Assembly: GCF_015163665.1 (NCBI RefSeq) | Contig: NZ_JADEUG010000016.1 | Coordinates: forward strand, 19,603-83,602 | DNA length: 64,000 nt | Direction of reading: 5' to 3' | Source of the DNA: Xenorhabdus sp. BG5 | GTDB lineage: Bacteria > Pseudomonadota > Gammaproteobacteria > Enterobacterales > Enterobacteriaceae | Shown: positions 1 to 5,772 of the stretch, piece after piece | Layout of the letters: each line of letters opens with the position of its first letter | Position numbering within the stretch: position 1 is the stretch's first letter | The notes under the pieces: generated by a model | Databases searched by the model: none | What the model saw: only the letters and a program-made list of their open reading frames with translations | What the model was told of the DNA's origin: nothing | Program-made: the position numbers and the translations under genes

Positions 1-72
1 AGACATGGACGTCTGTCTTCTTTGAGTGATGAAGCTATACTTCAATTAAATCAATCATTACATGGGGTATAA
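1..72 (+). CDS. C-terminal end of an unidentified protein (partial)
   Basis: An open frame runs from the left edge to a TAA at 70-72 and encodes 23 residues ending in LNQSLHGV. The next gene's ATG follows the stop codon directly, an arrangement typical of co-transcribed and translationally coupled genes. Too little is visible to name the product. Because the downstream genes belong to a prophage, this is probably the end of another phage gene. It could also be a chance open frame. Confidence 0.4.
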   Translation, partial: RHGRLSSLSDEAILQLNQSLHGV

Positions 73-534
73 ATGTTAAAGGTAATCGCTTGTATAGCCA
101 TCCTGCTTACTTCAATGAGCGCCATTGCTGATAAAAATAATGGCGTTGGTGTTGATACTCAAATGAAATATTATGCTATCAATGGAGCTTATAAATGTCT
201 GGTATTTCCTTTCCTAAAAGGAGAGGAACAAGTTTTAGACATGGAAGTTCTAGGAAGTGCTGCAATGCTTATCACAGGAGATAATGATAATAAAAATATT
301 ATAATGCAAATCTTTACCACTAGTGGTGAGCAAACAAAAATGACCTTAATGCCTCCTTTACGCTTATATAGGTCGAGTTCTGCACTAACTTCATACATGC
401 CTATAGATAAAAAATTAAATAAGAACCGAACTTACAGTCTGATAGTTAAGGCAAGTCAAATGGCTTATGTGATTAATCAAGGTGAGAATGGTATGAATAT
501 CATAATAGATCACTGTGAATCAGTTGAAGATTAA
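73..534 (+). CDS. Small exported protein of unknown function
   Basis: 153 residues. Residues 1-19 (MLKVIACIAILLTSMSAIA) form a clear Sec signal peptide with an AxA-like cleavage site, so the mature protein of about 134 residues should be periplasmic. Two cysteines, one near mature residue 25 and one four residues from the C-terminus, could form a disulfide. I do not recognise a family. The gene begins directly after the upstream stop codon and is followed 17 bp later by another exported protein, so the two look co-transcribed. They sit between the window edge and phage regulatory genes, which suggests cargo carried by the prophage. The role is unknown. Confidence 0.6.
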   Translation: MLKVIACIAILLTSMSAIADKNNGVGVDTQMKYYAINGAYKCLVFPFLKGEEQVLDMEVLGSAAMLITGDNDNKNIIMQIFTTSGEQTKMTLMPPLRLYRSSSALTSYMPIDKKLNKNRTYSLIVKASQMAYVINQGENGMNIIIDHCESVED

Positions 535-551
535 ATAACAGGGTACATAAA

Positions 552-1538
552 ATGCTAAAGAAATTTTCTGCTATTCTGTTTTTTATATCCGGTATTACTC
601 AATCCGCTAGCTTCGATTGTACGAAAGCGGAAAGTAAAACTGAAAAGCTAATTTGCTCTACTCCCGTTCTATCTCAGGCTGATGATGCTCTGTATGTAGA
701 TTATCTACAAGCAAAGTTGGTTACTGGCAATAGTGCCGATTTTAAGGCGTTAGTGAGGCAAAACTGGAAGCTGCGTGAAAAAAATTGTGACACAGAAGAA
801 TGTCTACTTGGTTGGTATAAGAGATCTACGGAGCTGTATAGGCAAATTGCGGCCAATAAGCAGACGCAAGAATATAAAACTAGCGATACTTATTTCTATG
901 CCACTCCAGTAAAAATCAGAGGTGTTTTAAACAAAGAGTCGGCTGGCTTCCCGTCATTAAGATTAGATGACCTCATTTCGGTGTTTCCTCGTGATGGCGA
1001 TGAAGTTGGTGGTGACAACTCACCTGAGTTTGGGGTGGCAGTTATACAACTTGCTATGTCTGATGATACTCAATGGAACCTCTTTGAGGAATTTAAGGGA
1101 CAGAAAGCAGAGGTGGTGTGTAATTTATATCATTCACATACAGCACACCATAAGACACCAGTGGTATGCTCAGTAGGAAAAATAATACCAATTAAAGTCA
1201 AGCCAAAGCAAGACAGCAACCCGGTAAAACAAGCAGTAAGCAGTAGCAAAAAAAGCCTAGATGACTTTTTTAGGGACAACCCATCACTTAACGGTTTTTA
1301 CGTGAAGCGCGCCATCAAAATGCAAGCTAGTGGAGCTGCTGCAATGGATTCGTTTACCTCGACGGACTCATCAAAAAGTAAGTTAAAAATAACTAGCGAT
1401 CAACTGAGTACCAATGGCTATGAATATGCAAAACTCGCTGTTCGACAACTACAGGAATTGTGTTCTATGGGAATGGCAACAATGCACAGTCTCAAAGATG
1501 CTGATTGTGCAGCGATAATTTCATACAAAGAAAATTAA
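552..1538 (+). CDS. Exported protein with an LprI/DUF1311-like domain
   Basis: 328 residues. A signal peptide ends near ...ITQSAS (about residue 19). Residues 20-95 match the DUF1311/LprI layout: FDCTKAESKTEKLICS, then a helical stretch and a second cysteine pair (NCDTEECLLGWYKRSTEL). Members include LprI of Mycobacterium tuberculosis, reported as a lysozyme inhibitor. The rest, with a low-complexity Lys/Ser linker around residues 215-235, is not recognised. A strong Shine-Dalgarno sequence is not obvious before the ATG. Carriage by a prophage suggests a lysogenic-conversion gene acting in the periplasm. Lysozyme inhibition is inferred from family membership only. Confidence 0.65.
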   Translation: MLKKFSAILFFISGITQSASFDCTKAESKTEKLICSTPVLSQADDALYVDYLQAKLVTGNSADFKALVRQNWKLREKNCDTEECLLGWYKRSTELYRQIAANKQTQEYKTSDTYFYATPVKIRGVLNKESAGFPSLRLDDLISVFPRDGDEVGGDNSPEFGVAVIQLAMSDDTQWNLFEEFKGQKAEVVCNLYHSHTAHHKTPVVCSVGKIIPIKVKPKQDSNPVKQAVSSSKKSLDDFFRDNPSLNGFYVKRAIKMQASGAAAMDSFTSTDSSKSKLKITSDQLSTNGYEYAKLAVRQLQELCSMGMATMHSLKDADCAAIISYKEN

Positions 1539-1573
1539 TTTATGATGTTAATTATGAGTCGTGGAGTATTAAA

Positions 1574-1771
1574 ATGAAAATATTATGGCTTTTAGTTATT
1601 TTTGGTTCTGTTCTTGGGCTTACGATGGGGTTAATACCTGCGTTAACTATGGCTGAAAGCGCGCCACAAGAAGCAGCGGGAGCAGCTATCGCGGTTGCCT
1701 GTGCGGTAGTTCCTTATTGTATTGCTCGCGCAGTAAGCATGTTAAGTGATAGTTCAAAAAAGGACGATTAG
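1574..1771 (+). CDS. Small membrane or exported protein
   Basis: 65 residues starting MKILWLLVIFGSVLGLTMGL. I chose the ATG at 1574 because GTGGAG lies 7 nt upstream. The longer in-frame start would read back into the preceding gene and has no ribosome-binding site. There are two hydrophobic segments (about residues 3-25 and 35-55), the first resembling a signal peptide, and a charged SSKKDD tail. Function is unknown. The next small membrane gene starts 5 nt downstream, so the two are probably one transcript and perhaps one membrane complex. Confidence 0.55.
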   Translation: MKILWLLVIFGSVLGLTMGLIPALTMAESAPQEAAGAAIAVACAVVPYCIARAVSMLSDSSKKDD

Positions 1772-1775
1772 CATA

Positions 1776-1958
1776 ATGGGTGTTGATACAATCGAGTTCT
1801 GGCTCGCCGCTGCTTTAATTGGCCTTATACCAGCTGCATTGGCGAATGCCAAAGGTCGAAACTTTTTCGGCTGGTGGGTATACGGAACGCTTCTTTTTAT
1901 AGTTGCTTTAATCCATGCCTTCTTATTGAAGAACACAGATAAAAAGAAACAAGAATAA
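1776..1958 (+). CDS. Small two-helix membrane protein
   Basis: 60 residues with two predicted transmembrane helices (about residues 6-24 and 30-50), the motif AKGRNFFGWW between them, and a lysine-rich C-terminus. The start at 1776 follows AAAAGGACG, which overlaps the end of the previous gene, giving tight coupling. Small proteins like this often occur as prophage cargo, for instance in superinfection exclusion, but nothing in the sequence proves that role. A bidirectional terminator follows at 1980-2002. Confidence 0.5.
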   Translation: MGVDTIEFWLAAALIGLIPAALANAKGRNFFGWWVYGTLLFIVALIHAFLLKNTDKKKQE

Positions 1959-1979
1959 AGATCCATATTCACAACAAAT

Positions 1980-2002
1980 AGCCCCCTAGGGGCTTATTTT
2001 TT
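1980..2002. terminator. Bidirectional Rho-independent terminator
   Basis: AGCCCC/GGGGCT stem with a 3-nt loop, flanked by a T-rich run on the plus strand and an A-rich run on the other side. It lies between the convergent small membrane gene (plus) and the Arc-like gene (minus), whose stop codon overlaps the stem. Confidence 0.8.
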
Positions 2003-2275
2003 ATTCCTTTCAAGTTTTACTGCATTTTCTGCGGCAAGTCTTGCGATCTCTTCTAATATTTCTCGTTCAATTTTAGGAACCAAGGTCATTGGTTCGCTCT
2101 TCCTTGATGGTGGAAGAAGTACTATTTTATTATCGATTACATCCTGCAAAATCTGAACAATTTCGGAGTTCATTGATCTGCCGTTTTCTTCTGCTCTTTT
2201 GGCGATAGCATCCCTCAGTCCGTCAGGAAACCTAACGGTGAACTTGTCCTGCGTTTGGCTTGGGTACTTAGTCAT
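1994..2275 (-). CDS. Arc-type ribbon-helix-helix repressor
   Basis: 93 residues. Residues 8-50 fit the Arc/MetJ fold: a beta strand (KFTVRFPDGL), then two helices (RDAIAKRAEENGRSMNSEIVQILQ). The NGRSMNSEIV segment is close to P22 Arc. The C-terminal 40 residues form a charged helix ending ERNKK. Arc dimers bind operators with the beta strand, and in P22 Arc controls the immunity-I region containing ant. Here the gene diverges from a second RHH gene and a run of antirepressor-type genes, so it most likely represses both directions. GAGGT precedes the ATG at a good distance. Confidence 0.85.
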   Translation of the reverse strand: MTKYPSQTQDKFTVRFPDGLRDAIAKRAEENGRSMNSEIVQILQDVIDNKIVLLPPSRKSEPMTLVPKIEREILEEIARLAAENAVKLERNKK

Positions 2276-2299
2276 AAATAGTTACCTCTAAAACTTACT

Positions 2300-2395
2300 G
2301 AAATTAGTATAGTGGCTACTTGACTTTATATGCAATGGTGCTAAATTAACTTTAGAGGCAAGTAGCCTTTAGAGTCAAATAGCCTTAATCATAAA
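2300..2395. promoter_or_regulatory. Divergent promoter and operator region between two RHH genes
   Basis: Three related half-sites are visible: GGCTACTTGAC at 2314-2324, its inverted partner GCAAGTAGCC at 2358-2367, and GTCAAATAGCC at 2374-2384. A plus-strand -35 TTGACT (2320-2325) with a weak -10 near 2342-2348 reads toward the small RHH gene. A minus-strand -35 TTGCAT (2330-2335) and -10 TATACT (2306-2311) read toward the Arc-like gene. The half-sites overlap these promoters, as expected for autoregulation and mutual control by RHH repressors. Which protein binds is inferred. Confidence 0.6.
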
Positions 2396-2407
2396 AAAGG
2401 AATCATA

Positions 2408-2584
2408 ATGAACACAAACTTAGACACAAGAAAGAAAACTGGAAAGATGCAATTAAGAACCACTGAATACCTGAAAGACCAGATATGCAAATTGGCTAAC
2501 AAAGATGGAATTTCTCAAAATTCAGTGATTAATCAGGCTATAGCTTGGTATGTAAATGAGAGATCAAGAAATGCAGCACAATAA
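2408..2584 (+). CDS. Small RHH (CopG/Arc-like) DNA-binding protein
   Basis: 58 residues, starting with ATG at 2408 after AAAAAAGGAATCATA. The body KMQLRTTEYLKDQICKLA followed by NKDGISQNSVINQAIAWYV reads as strand-helix-helix. The second helix contains the SVINQAI segment typical of RHH operator-binding proteins. It diverges from the Arc-type gene and lies just upstream of the KilA-N gene. This resembles the paired small repressors of the P22 immunity-I region (Arc and Mnt), although this protein is shorter than Mnt. It probably co-regulates the downstream antirepressor genes. Confidence 0.7.
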   Translation: MNTNLDTRKKTGKMQLRTTEYLKDQICKLANKDGISQNSVINQAIAWYVNERSRNAAQ

Positions 2585-2588
2585 AAGC

Positions 2589-2620
2589 GAAACCTCGAAG
2601 GCGGCAACCAACGAGGCTTC
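2589..2620 (+). promoter_or_regulatory. Hairpin in the leader of the KilA-N gene
   Basis: GAA-A-CCTCG (2589-2597) pairs with CGAGG-C-TTC (2612-2620) with one mismatch, just after the stop codon of the small RHH gene and about 60 nt before the KilA-N start. No T-run follows, so it is more likely an RNA control or processing element than a terminator. Similar hairpins precede the two other antirepressor-type genes. Confidence 0.4.
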
Positions 2621-2679
2621 TAATTTGTCAGTAACGTTCGAAGAAACCAACGTGTCAACCCATAACAGAGAGTGACAAT

Positions 2680-3447
2680 ATGAATAATGTAGCAAATAAA
2701 AATCTTCCTGTCATTGCAGGCGTAGAAATCACTACCGATTCAGAAGGGCGTTTCAACCTGAATGCGCTTCATAAGGCAAGTGGTGCTGGTGCAAGTAAGT
2801 CACCGGGGCAATGGCTCAGAACAAAGCAAGCAAGTGAGTTAGTGCTAGAACTTGAAGTTAAGTTATTGAAAGACAATCAGTATGTGAATATGCATAGTGG
2901 TCAAAAATCAATCATAACTATTTTGGGCGGTACTACTCCCGGCACTTTCGCCCACGAACTTCTCGCTGTTTCATATGCCGGATGGATAAGCCCATCGTTC
3001 CAACTGCAAGTTAACCAGACTTTCATTGATTACCGTTCTGGTCGGCTAACTGCACAACCTCAATTATCAGAAATGGAAATGATCGCCGCCATTGCCAGTA
3101 ATGCCGCTCGTAATGAAAAACGCATTTCTGCTGTAGAACAAGACGTCGAGCAAATAAAACAAGGCACTATTCCCGTTGGTTATCAGGGTTACAGCTACTT
3201 GAAAGCCACTTATGGACTGAGTGATGCCAAAAGTAGGCAGTTAGTCATGGCTTGGTCAATTCCACATAAAAAAGTACCTCATGTTGCACCAGGTGGACAA
3301 GTTACCCAGATGTCAGTGGTGCATGAAGAGTCATTCGAAAAAGCACTACACCAGATGATGGAAGAAGCAGAACAACGCGGTTCGCAGTGGTATCACATCA
3401 AAATGGGTCGATTCTCTATTACAGGCTGGAAAGTAGAAGTAGCATAA
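2680..3447 (+). CDS. KilA-N domain protein (antirepressor-type)
   Basis: 255 residues. A KilA-N domain occupies about residues 15-115: LNALHKASGAGASKSPGQWL, then PGTFAHELLAVSYAGWISPSFQLQVNQTFIDY. It is followed by a coiled helical linker (SEMEMIAAIASNAARNEKR) and a C-terminal domain of about 90 residues. KilA-N proteins are DNA-binding regulators of large DNA viruses and phages, and many act as antirepressors during prophage induction. GAGAGTGA precedes the ATG. A strong hairpin follows the stop codon, then a second antirepressor gene. Its target repressor is not in this window. Confidence 0.85.
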   Translation: MNNVANKNLPVIAGVEITTDSEGRFNLNALHKASGAGASKSPGQWLRTKQASELVLELEVKLLKDNQYVNMHSGQKSIITILGGTTPGTFAHELLAVSYAGWISPSFQLQVNQTFIDYRSGRLTAQPQLSEMEMIAAIASNAARNEKRISAVEQDVEQIKQGTIPVGYQGYSYLKATYGLSDAKSRQLVMAWSIPHKKVPHVAPGGQVTQMSVVHEESFEKALHQMMEEAEQRGSQWYHIKMGRFSITGWKVEVA

Positions 3448-3450
3448 GGA

Positions 3451-3474
3451 TTGATCGCCAAGGACGGCGATCAA
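3451..3474 (+). promoter_or_regulatory. Hairpin immediately after the KilA-N stop codon
   Basis: TTGATCGCC and GGCGATCAA form a perfect 9-bp stem with loop AAGGAC. No T-run follows, so it is probably a processing or stability element, not a classical terminator. The same AAGGA loop recurs in the hairpin after the next antirepressor gene. Confidence 0.55.
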
Positions 3475-3651
3475 ATACTGATCTACACAACAGAATCAGC
3501 CAATTTAACAGTGATTGCTAGTGATAACAATATGCATTTACTCCTAATGCGTGTGTAAATGGTTGAATATTCGAGGCGTCTCGCAATTCTCAACTGACTA
3601 CCTTTACATAACGTTACAATTACGCAATAAATATTATCGCTCCAAAACGGC

Positions 3652-3686
3652 GAAGCCCCCAACTACTGGTAATAGTCAGGGGCTTC
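3652..3686 (+). promoter_or_regulatory. Strong hairpin in the antirepressor leader
   Basis: GAAGCCCC (3652-3659) pairs with GGGGCTTC (3679-3686), and ACTA/TAGT can extend the stem inside the loop. It lies 35 nt upstream of the antirepressor ATG. The following bases are TTATAC, not a long T-run. It could attenuate transcription or shield translation of the antirepressor. The 3475-3651 stretch before it is AT-rich with no gene I can support. Confidence 0.55.
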
Positions 3687-3721
3687 TTATACAACGTTTA
3701 CCCTGTGAAGAGGAAGTAAAC

Positions 3722-4531
3722 ATGGTAAGTATATCACTTAACGAATCAAGTAAAACTATCAGTGTCCCATTTTATGGTTCAGATCTCTATGTTGTGGAAT
3801 ACAACAATGAGCCGTATGTGCCGATGAAACCCATTGTTGAAGGCATTGGGATGGACTGGAAAAGCCAATTAACCAAGCTGAATCAACGATTCAAATCAAC
3901 TATGGTGGAAATCACCATAGTTGCAGCAGACGGTAAAAATAGGGATATGTCTTGCCTCGCCCTTCGCAAACTTGCTGGCTGGTTAGCGACTATCAGCCCT
4001 AATAAAGTCAAATCTGAAATCAGGGATAAAGTTATCCAGTATCAAAATGAGTGCGATGATGTGCTTTATGAATACTGGACGACTGGCGAAGTTAAAGCGA
4101 AAAAGACCACAACCCAAGATAGAACCCCTCTTCGCGGTCTGGTTAATACTCTGATGGGTAAATATGGAGTCAGTAACAAAAAGCTATTCCAAATGGTTCA
4201 TCATGAGTTTGGGGTAGGCCATATAAATGAGTTAACCAGTGACCAGATCCCATCTGCGATAGAGTATCTGGCAACTAAAGCAATTGAAGGTGAGTTTTTG
4301 GGGCGAGAAGAGCTACCTATCCCTAATAGTTATTCTGGTTTTACTGGCAGATTATTAATGGAACTGGAAAATGGAGAAACACTTTACTCTCAGGTATTGA
4401 CACCAAAACATCATGTTTCTACTTTAAATGAATTTATAGAAATAGCTCAACGTGCAGGTTACCTGTTGATACATAAAGACGCCATGAAACCAATGATGAA
4501 AGCATTGGAAGGTTATAAATTCAGCGCCTAA
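3722..4531 (+). CDS. P22-type phage antirepressor protein
   Basis: 269 residues. Residues 10-120 match the P22 antirepressor N-terminal domain (P22_AR_N): VPFYGSDLYVV, EPYVPMKPIVEGIGMDW, then CLALRKLAGWLATI and KVIQYQNECDDVLYEYW. The C-terminal half is a separate domain. Ant of P22 binds and inactivates the C2 repressor and so promotes lytic growth. I chose the ATG at 3722 because GAAGAGGAAG precedes it, whereas the longer open frame would read through the leader hairpin. It sits third in the RHH-RHH-KilA-N-Ant series, so it is probably silenced by the Arc-type repressor. Confidence 0.85.
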   Translation: MVSISLNESSKTISVPFYGSDLYVVEYNNEPYVPMKPIVEGIGMDWKSQLTKLNQRFKSTMVEITIVAADGKNRDMSCLALRKLAGWLATISPNKVKSEIRDKVIQYQNECDDVLYEYWTTGEVKAKKTTTQDRTPLRGLVNTLMGKYGVSNKKLFQMVHHEFGVGHINELTSDQIPSAIEYLATKAIEGEFLGREELPIPNSYSGFTGRLLMELENGETLYSQVLTPKHHVSTLNEFIEIAQRAGYLLIHKDAMKPMMKALEGYKFSA

Positions 4532-4534
4532 CAC

Positions 4535-4551
4535 CAAGCCAAGGATGGCTT
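4535..4551 (+). promoter_or_regulatory. Small hairpin just after the antirepressor stop codon
   Basis: AAGCC and GGCTT enclose the loop AAGGAT. It is short, but it repeats the position and loop of the hairpin after the KilA-N gene at 3451-3474. No T-run follows. Confidence 0.4.
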
Positions 4552-4566
4552 TGAATCACCTATCAG

Positions 4567-4589
4567 GTTTTACGAAATTTTCGTAAAAC
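4567..4589. promoter_or_regulatory. Perfect 23-bp palindrome, probable toxin-antitoxin operator
   Basis: Arms GTTTTACGAAA and TTTCGTAAAAC are exactly complementary around a single central T. A second inverted repeat, TGTAAT (4620-4625) and ATTACA (4635-4640), lies closer to the antitoxin ATG at 4653. RelB-type antitoxins commonly bind such sites to repress their own operon. Binding here is inferred from position. Confidence 0.65.
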
Positions 4590-4652
4590 TCATTGCGCCA
4601 TAGATGCAATAATGTACAATGTAATACAAACGTAATTACACATGGTGATACT

Positions 4653-4907
4653 ATGAGCACAATTCAGATTAGAGTGGACGAAGAACTTAAAAGAAGTGCT
4701 TATCAGGCACTTGAAAAAATGAACCTTTCTCCTTCCGATGCAATGCGGCTCTTCCTACGCTATGTAGCAGAAAATGAAAAGCTACCATTTACAGAAGTAT
4801 CCGTAATGGTCTCAGAACATGACGAAGACGAAGATATTTTGGAAGTGGTTCGCGAGCGACTTAAAAATCCCGCTAAACGCATTCGGGTAAATCTCGATGA
4901 AATTTAA
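4653..4907 (+). CDS. RelB/DinJ-family antitoxin
   Basis: 84 residues, MSTIQIRVDEELKRSAYQAL followed by EKMNLSPSDAMRLFLRYVAE. The N-terminal strand and two helices are the RHH DNA-binding domain of RelB/DinJ antitoxins. The acidic tail (EHDEDEDILEVV onward) is the usual toxin-neutralising segment. The ATG at 4653 was preferred because the N-terminus then matches the family; the longer frame reads through the operator repeat. Its end overlaps the toxin start by 11 nt, so the two are translationally coupled. It probably autorepresses through the upstream palindromes. Confidence 0.9.
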   Translation: MSTIQIRVDEELKRSAYQALEKMNLSPSDAMRLFLRYVAENEKLPFTEVSVMVSEHDEDEDILEVVRERLKNPAKRIRVNLDEI

Positions 4908-5190
4908 CATTGAGTTTGACGAGCGCGCTTTAAAAGAATGGCAGAAACTGGATAACAGTATCCGTGAGCAGTTTAAAAAGAAACTGAAAAAGTTACAGGA
5001 AAATCCTTATATCGAATCAGGAAGACTGCACGGCGATTTAGCGGGCTGCTTCAAAATAAAACTTCGCTCTTCGGGATTTCGCCTTGTCTATCAGGTGATA
5101 GATGAAGAGATTGTGATCTGGGTTATAGCGGTAGGCAAAAGAGAGGACTCGAAAACCTATAAAATTGCCAGTGAGCGCATTGGGCGATAA
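4897..5190 (+). CDS. RelE/ParE-superfamily toxin
   Basis: 97 residues, with MKFNIEFDERALKEWQKLD at the start, the core helix pair rich in lysine (FKKKLKKLQENPY), LHGDLAGCFKIKLRSSGFRLVYQV in the central sheet, and VIAVGKREDSKTY at the end. This is the standard RelE layout and length; RelE toxins cleave mRNA in the ribosomal A site. The basic and aromatic residues expected in a RelE toxin (Lys-rich helix, Arg in RSSGFRLVY, Tyr near the end) are present, so it is likely active. It follows the antitoxin with an 11-nt overlap, and a good terminator lies 17 nt downstream. It may stabilise the prophage. Confidence 0.9.
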   Translation: MKFNIEFDERALKEWQKLDNSIREQFKKKLKKLQENPYIESGRLHGDLAGCFKIKLRSSGFRLVYQVIDEEIVIWVIAVGKREDSKTYKIASERIGR

Positions 5191-5206
5191 ATAATCAACT
5201 CATAAC

Positions 5207-5228
5207 AACCCGCCTCGTGCGGGTTTTT
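5207..5228 (+). terminator. Rho-independent terminator of the toxin-antitoxin operon
   Basis: AACCCGC/GCGGGTT stem with loop CTCGT followed directly by TTT and CATTCC, 17 nt after the toxin stop codon. Confidence 0.8.
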
Positions 5229-5299
5229 CATTCCCATATAAATAACGATTATTTTTAGCTGGTGGAATGTTCTATTTTTATATGCTAGCTTATTATCCG

Positions 5300-5530
5300 A
5301 TTAAGCAGCTCTTTAAAACTCGGTGAGTACCAGCCCTGAATATGTGTTAGGGCATCCCCCTGAACAAGGGCTTATTTGCTCTTTAAACAAATTAGGTGTG
5401 CTGGCAAAGTGCACGCGATACCGGAACGCTCTAGGCTTTCTTGGAGCAACTTAAATCTTTTACAATTAATGCCCCGCCCGTGTGGGGAGCCTTCGCTCTT
5501 TAATATCACCGTGCTGAAAAAGCACAAACC
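5300..5530 (+). other. Structured non-coding leader with three boxA-like elements
   Basis: This stretch has no supportable gene. GCTCTTTAA occurs three times, at 5308-5316, 5378-5386 and 5495-5503 (the last as CGCTCTTTAA). It matches the core of the boxA antitermination element bound by NusB/NusE in rRNA leaders and lambdoid nut sites. Small hairpins lie between and after them: GCCCT/AGGGC at 5333-5353 and GTGCT/AGCAC at 5511-5525. The rest of the gap (5531-5721) is AT-rich and holds only a short ATGCAA/TTGCAT inverted repeat at 5657-5674. An antitermination role is inferred. Confidence 0.4.
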
Positions 5531-5721
5531 ATCTTAGAATTAGTGCATTCATTATATTTTCATCATCAAATTATAATGAGAGTAAATAATTTTATAGCAT
5601 AAACAGAAAAACTAACCTTACACTCATCCCATAATCTAAAACCACGCAATTAACCTATGCAATTATTTTTGCATCGGGCGTTTTTGCATGGATTTTTTCT
5701 ACCTGATTAAACCAAATAAAA

Positions 5722-5744
5722 AAGCCAGCATTATGCGCTGGCTT
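5722..5744 (+). promoter_or_regulatory. Hairpin in the leader of the Rha-type gene
   Basis: AAGCCAGC (5722-5729) pairs perfectly with GCTGGCTT (5737-5744). It lies just upstream of the AAAAGGAAAA ribosome-binding site of the gene starting at 5773. Little T follows, so regulation or processing is likelier than termination. Confidence 0.45.
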
Positions 5745-5772
5745 GGTATCCCAATAAAAGGAAAATAACAAA

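Noticed and set aside
3475..3651. A small antisense RNA like P22 sar between the KilA-N and antirepressor genes
   Set aside because: The location fits, but I could not identify a convincing minus-strand promoter and terminator pair, so it is not annotated.
3551..3721. Upstream extension of the antirepressor reading frame
   Set aside because: It reads through the leader hairpin, has no matching ribosome-binding site and does not resemble the family; the ATG at 3722 has GAAGAGGAAG.
5300..5530. rRNA leader or rRNA fragment suggested by GCTCTTTAA motifs
   Set aside because: No rRNA sequence follows, and the surroundings are phage genes; boxA-like elements occur in phage leaders too.
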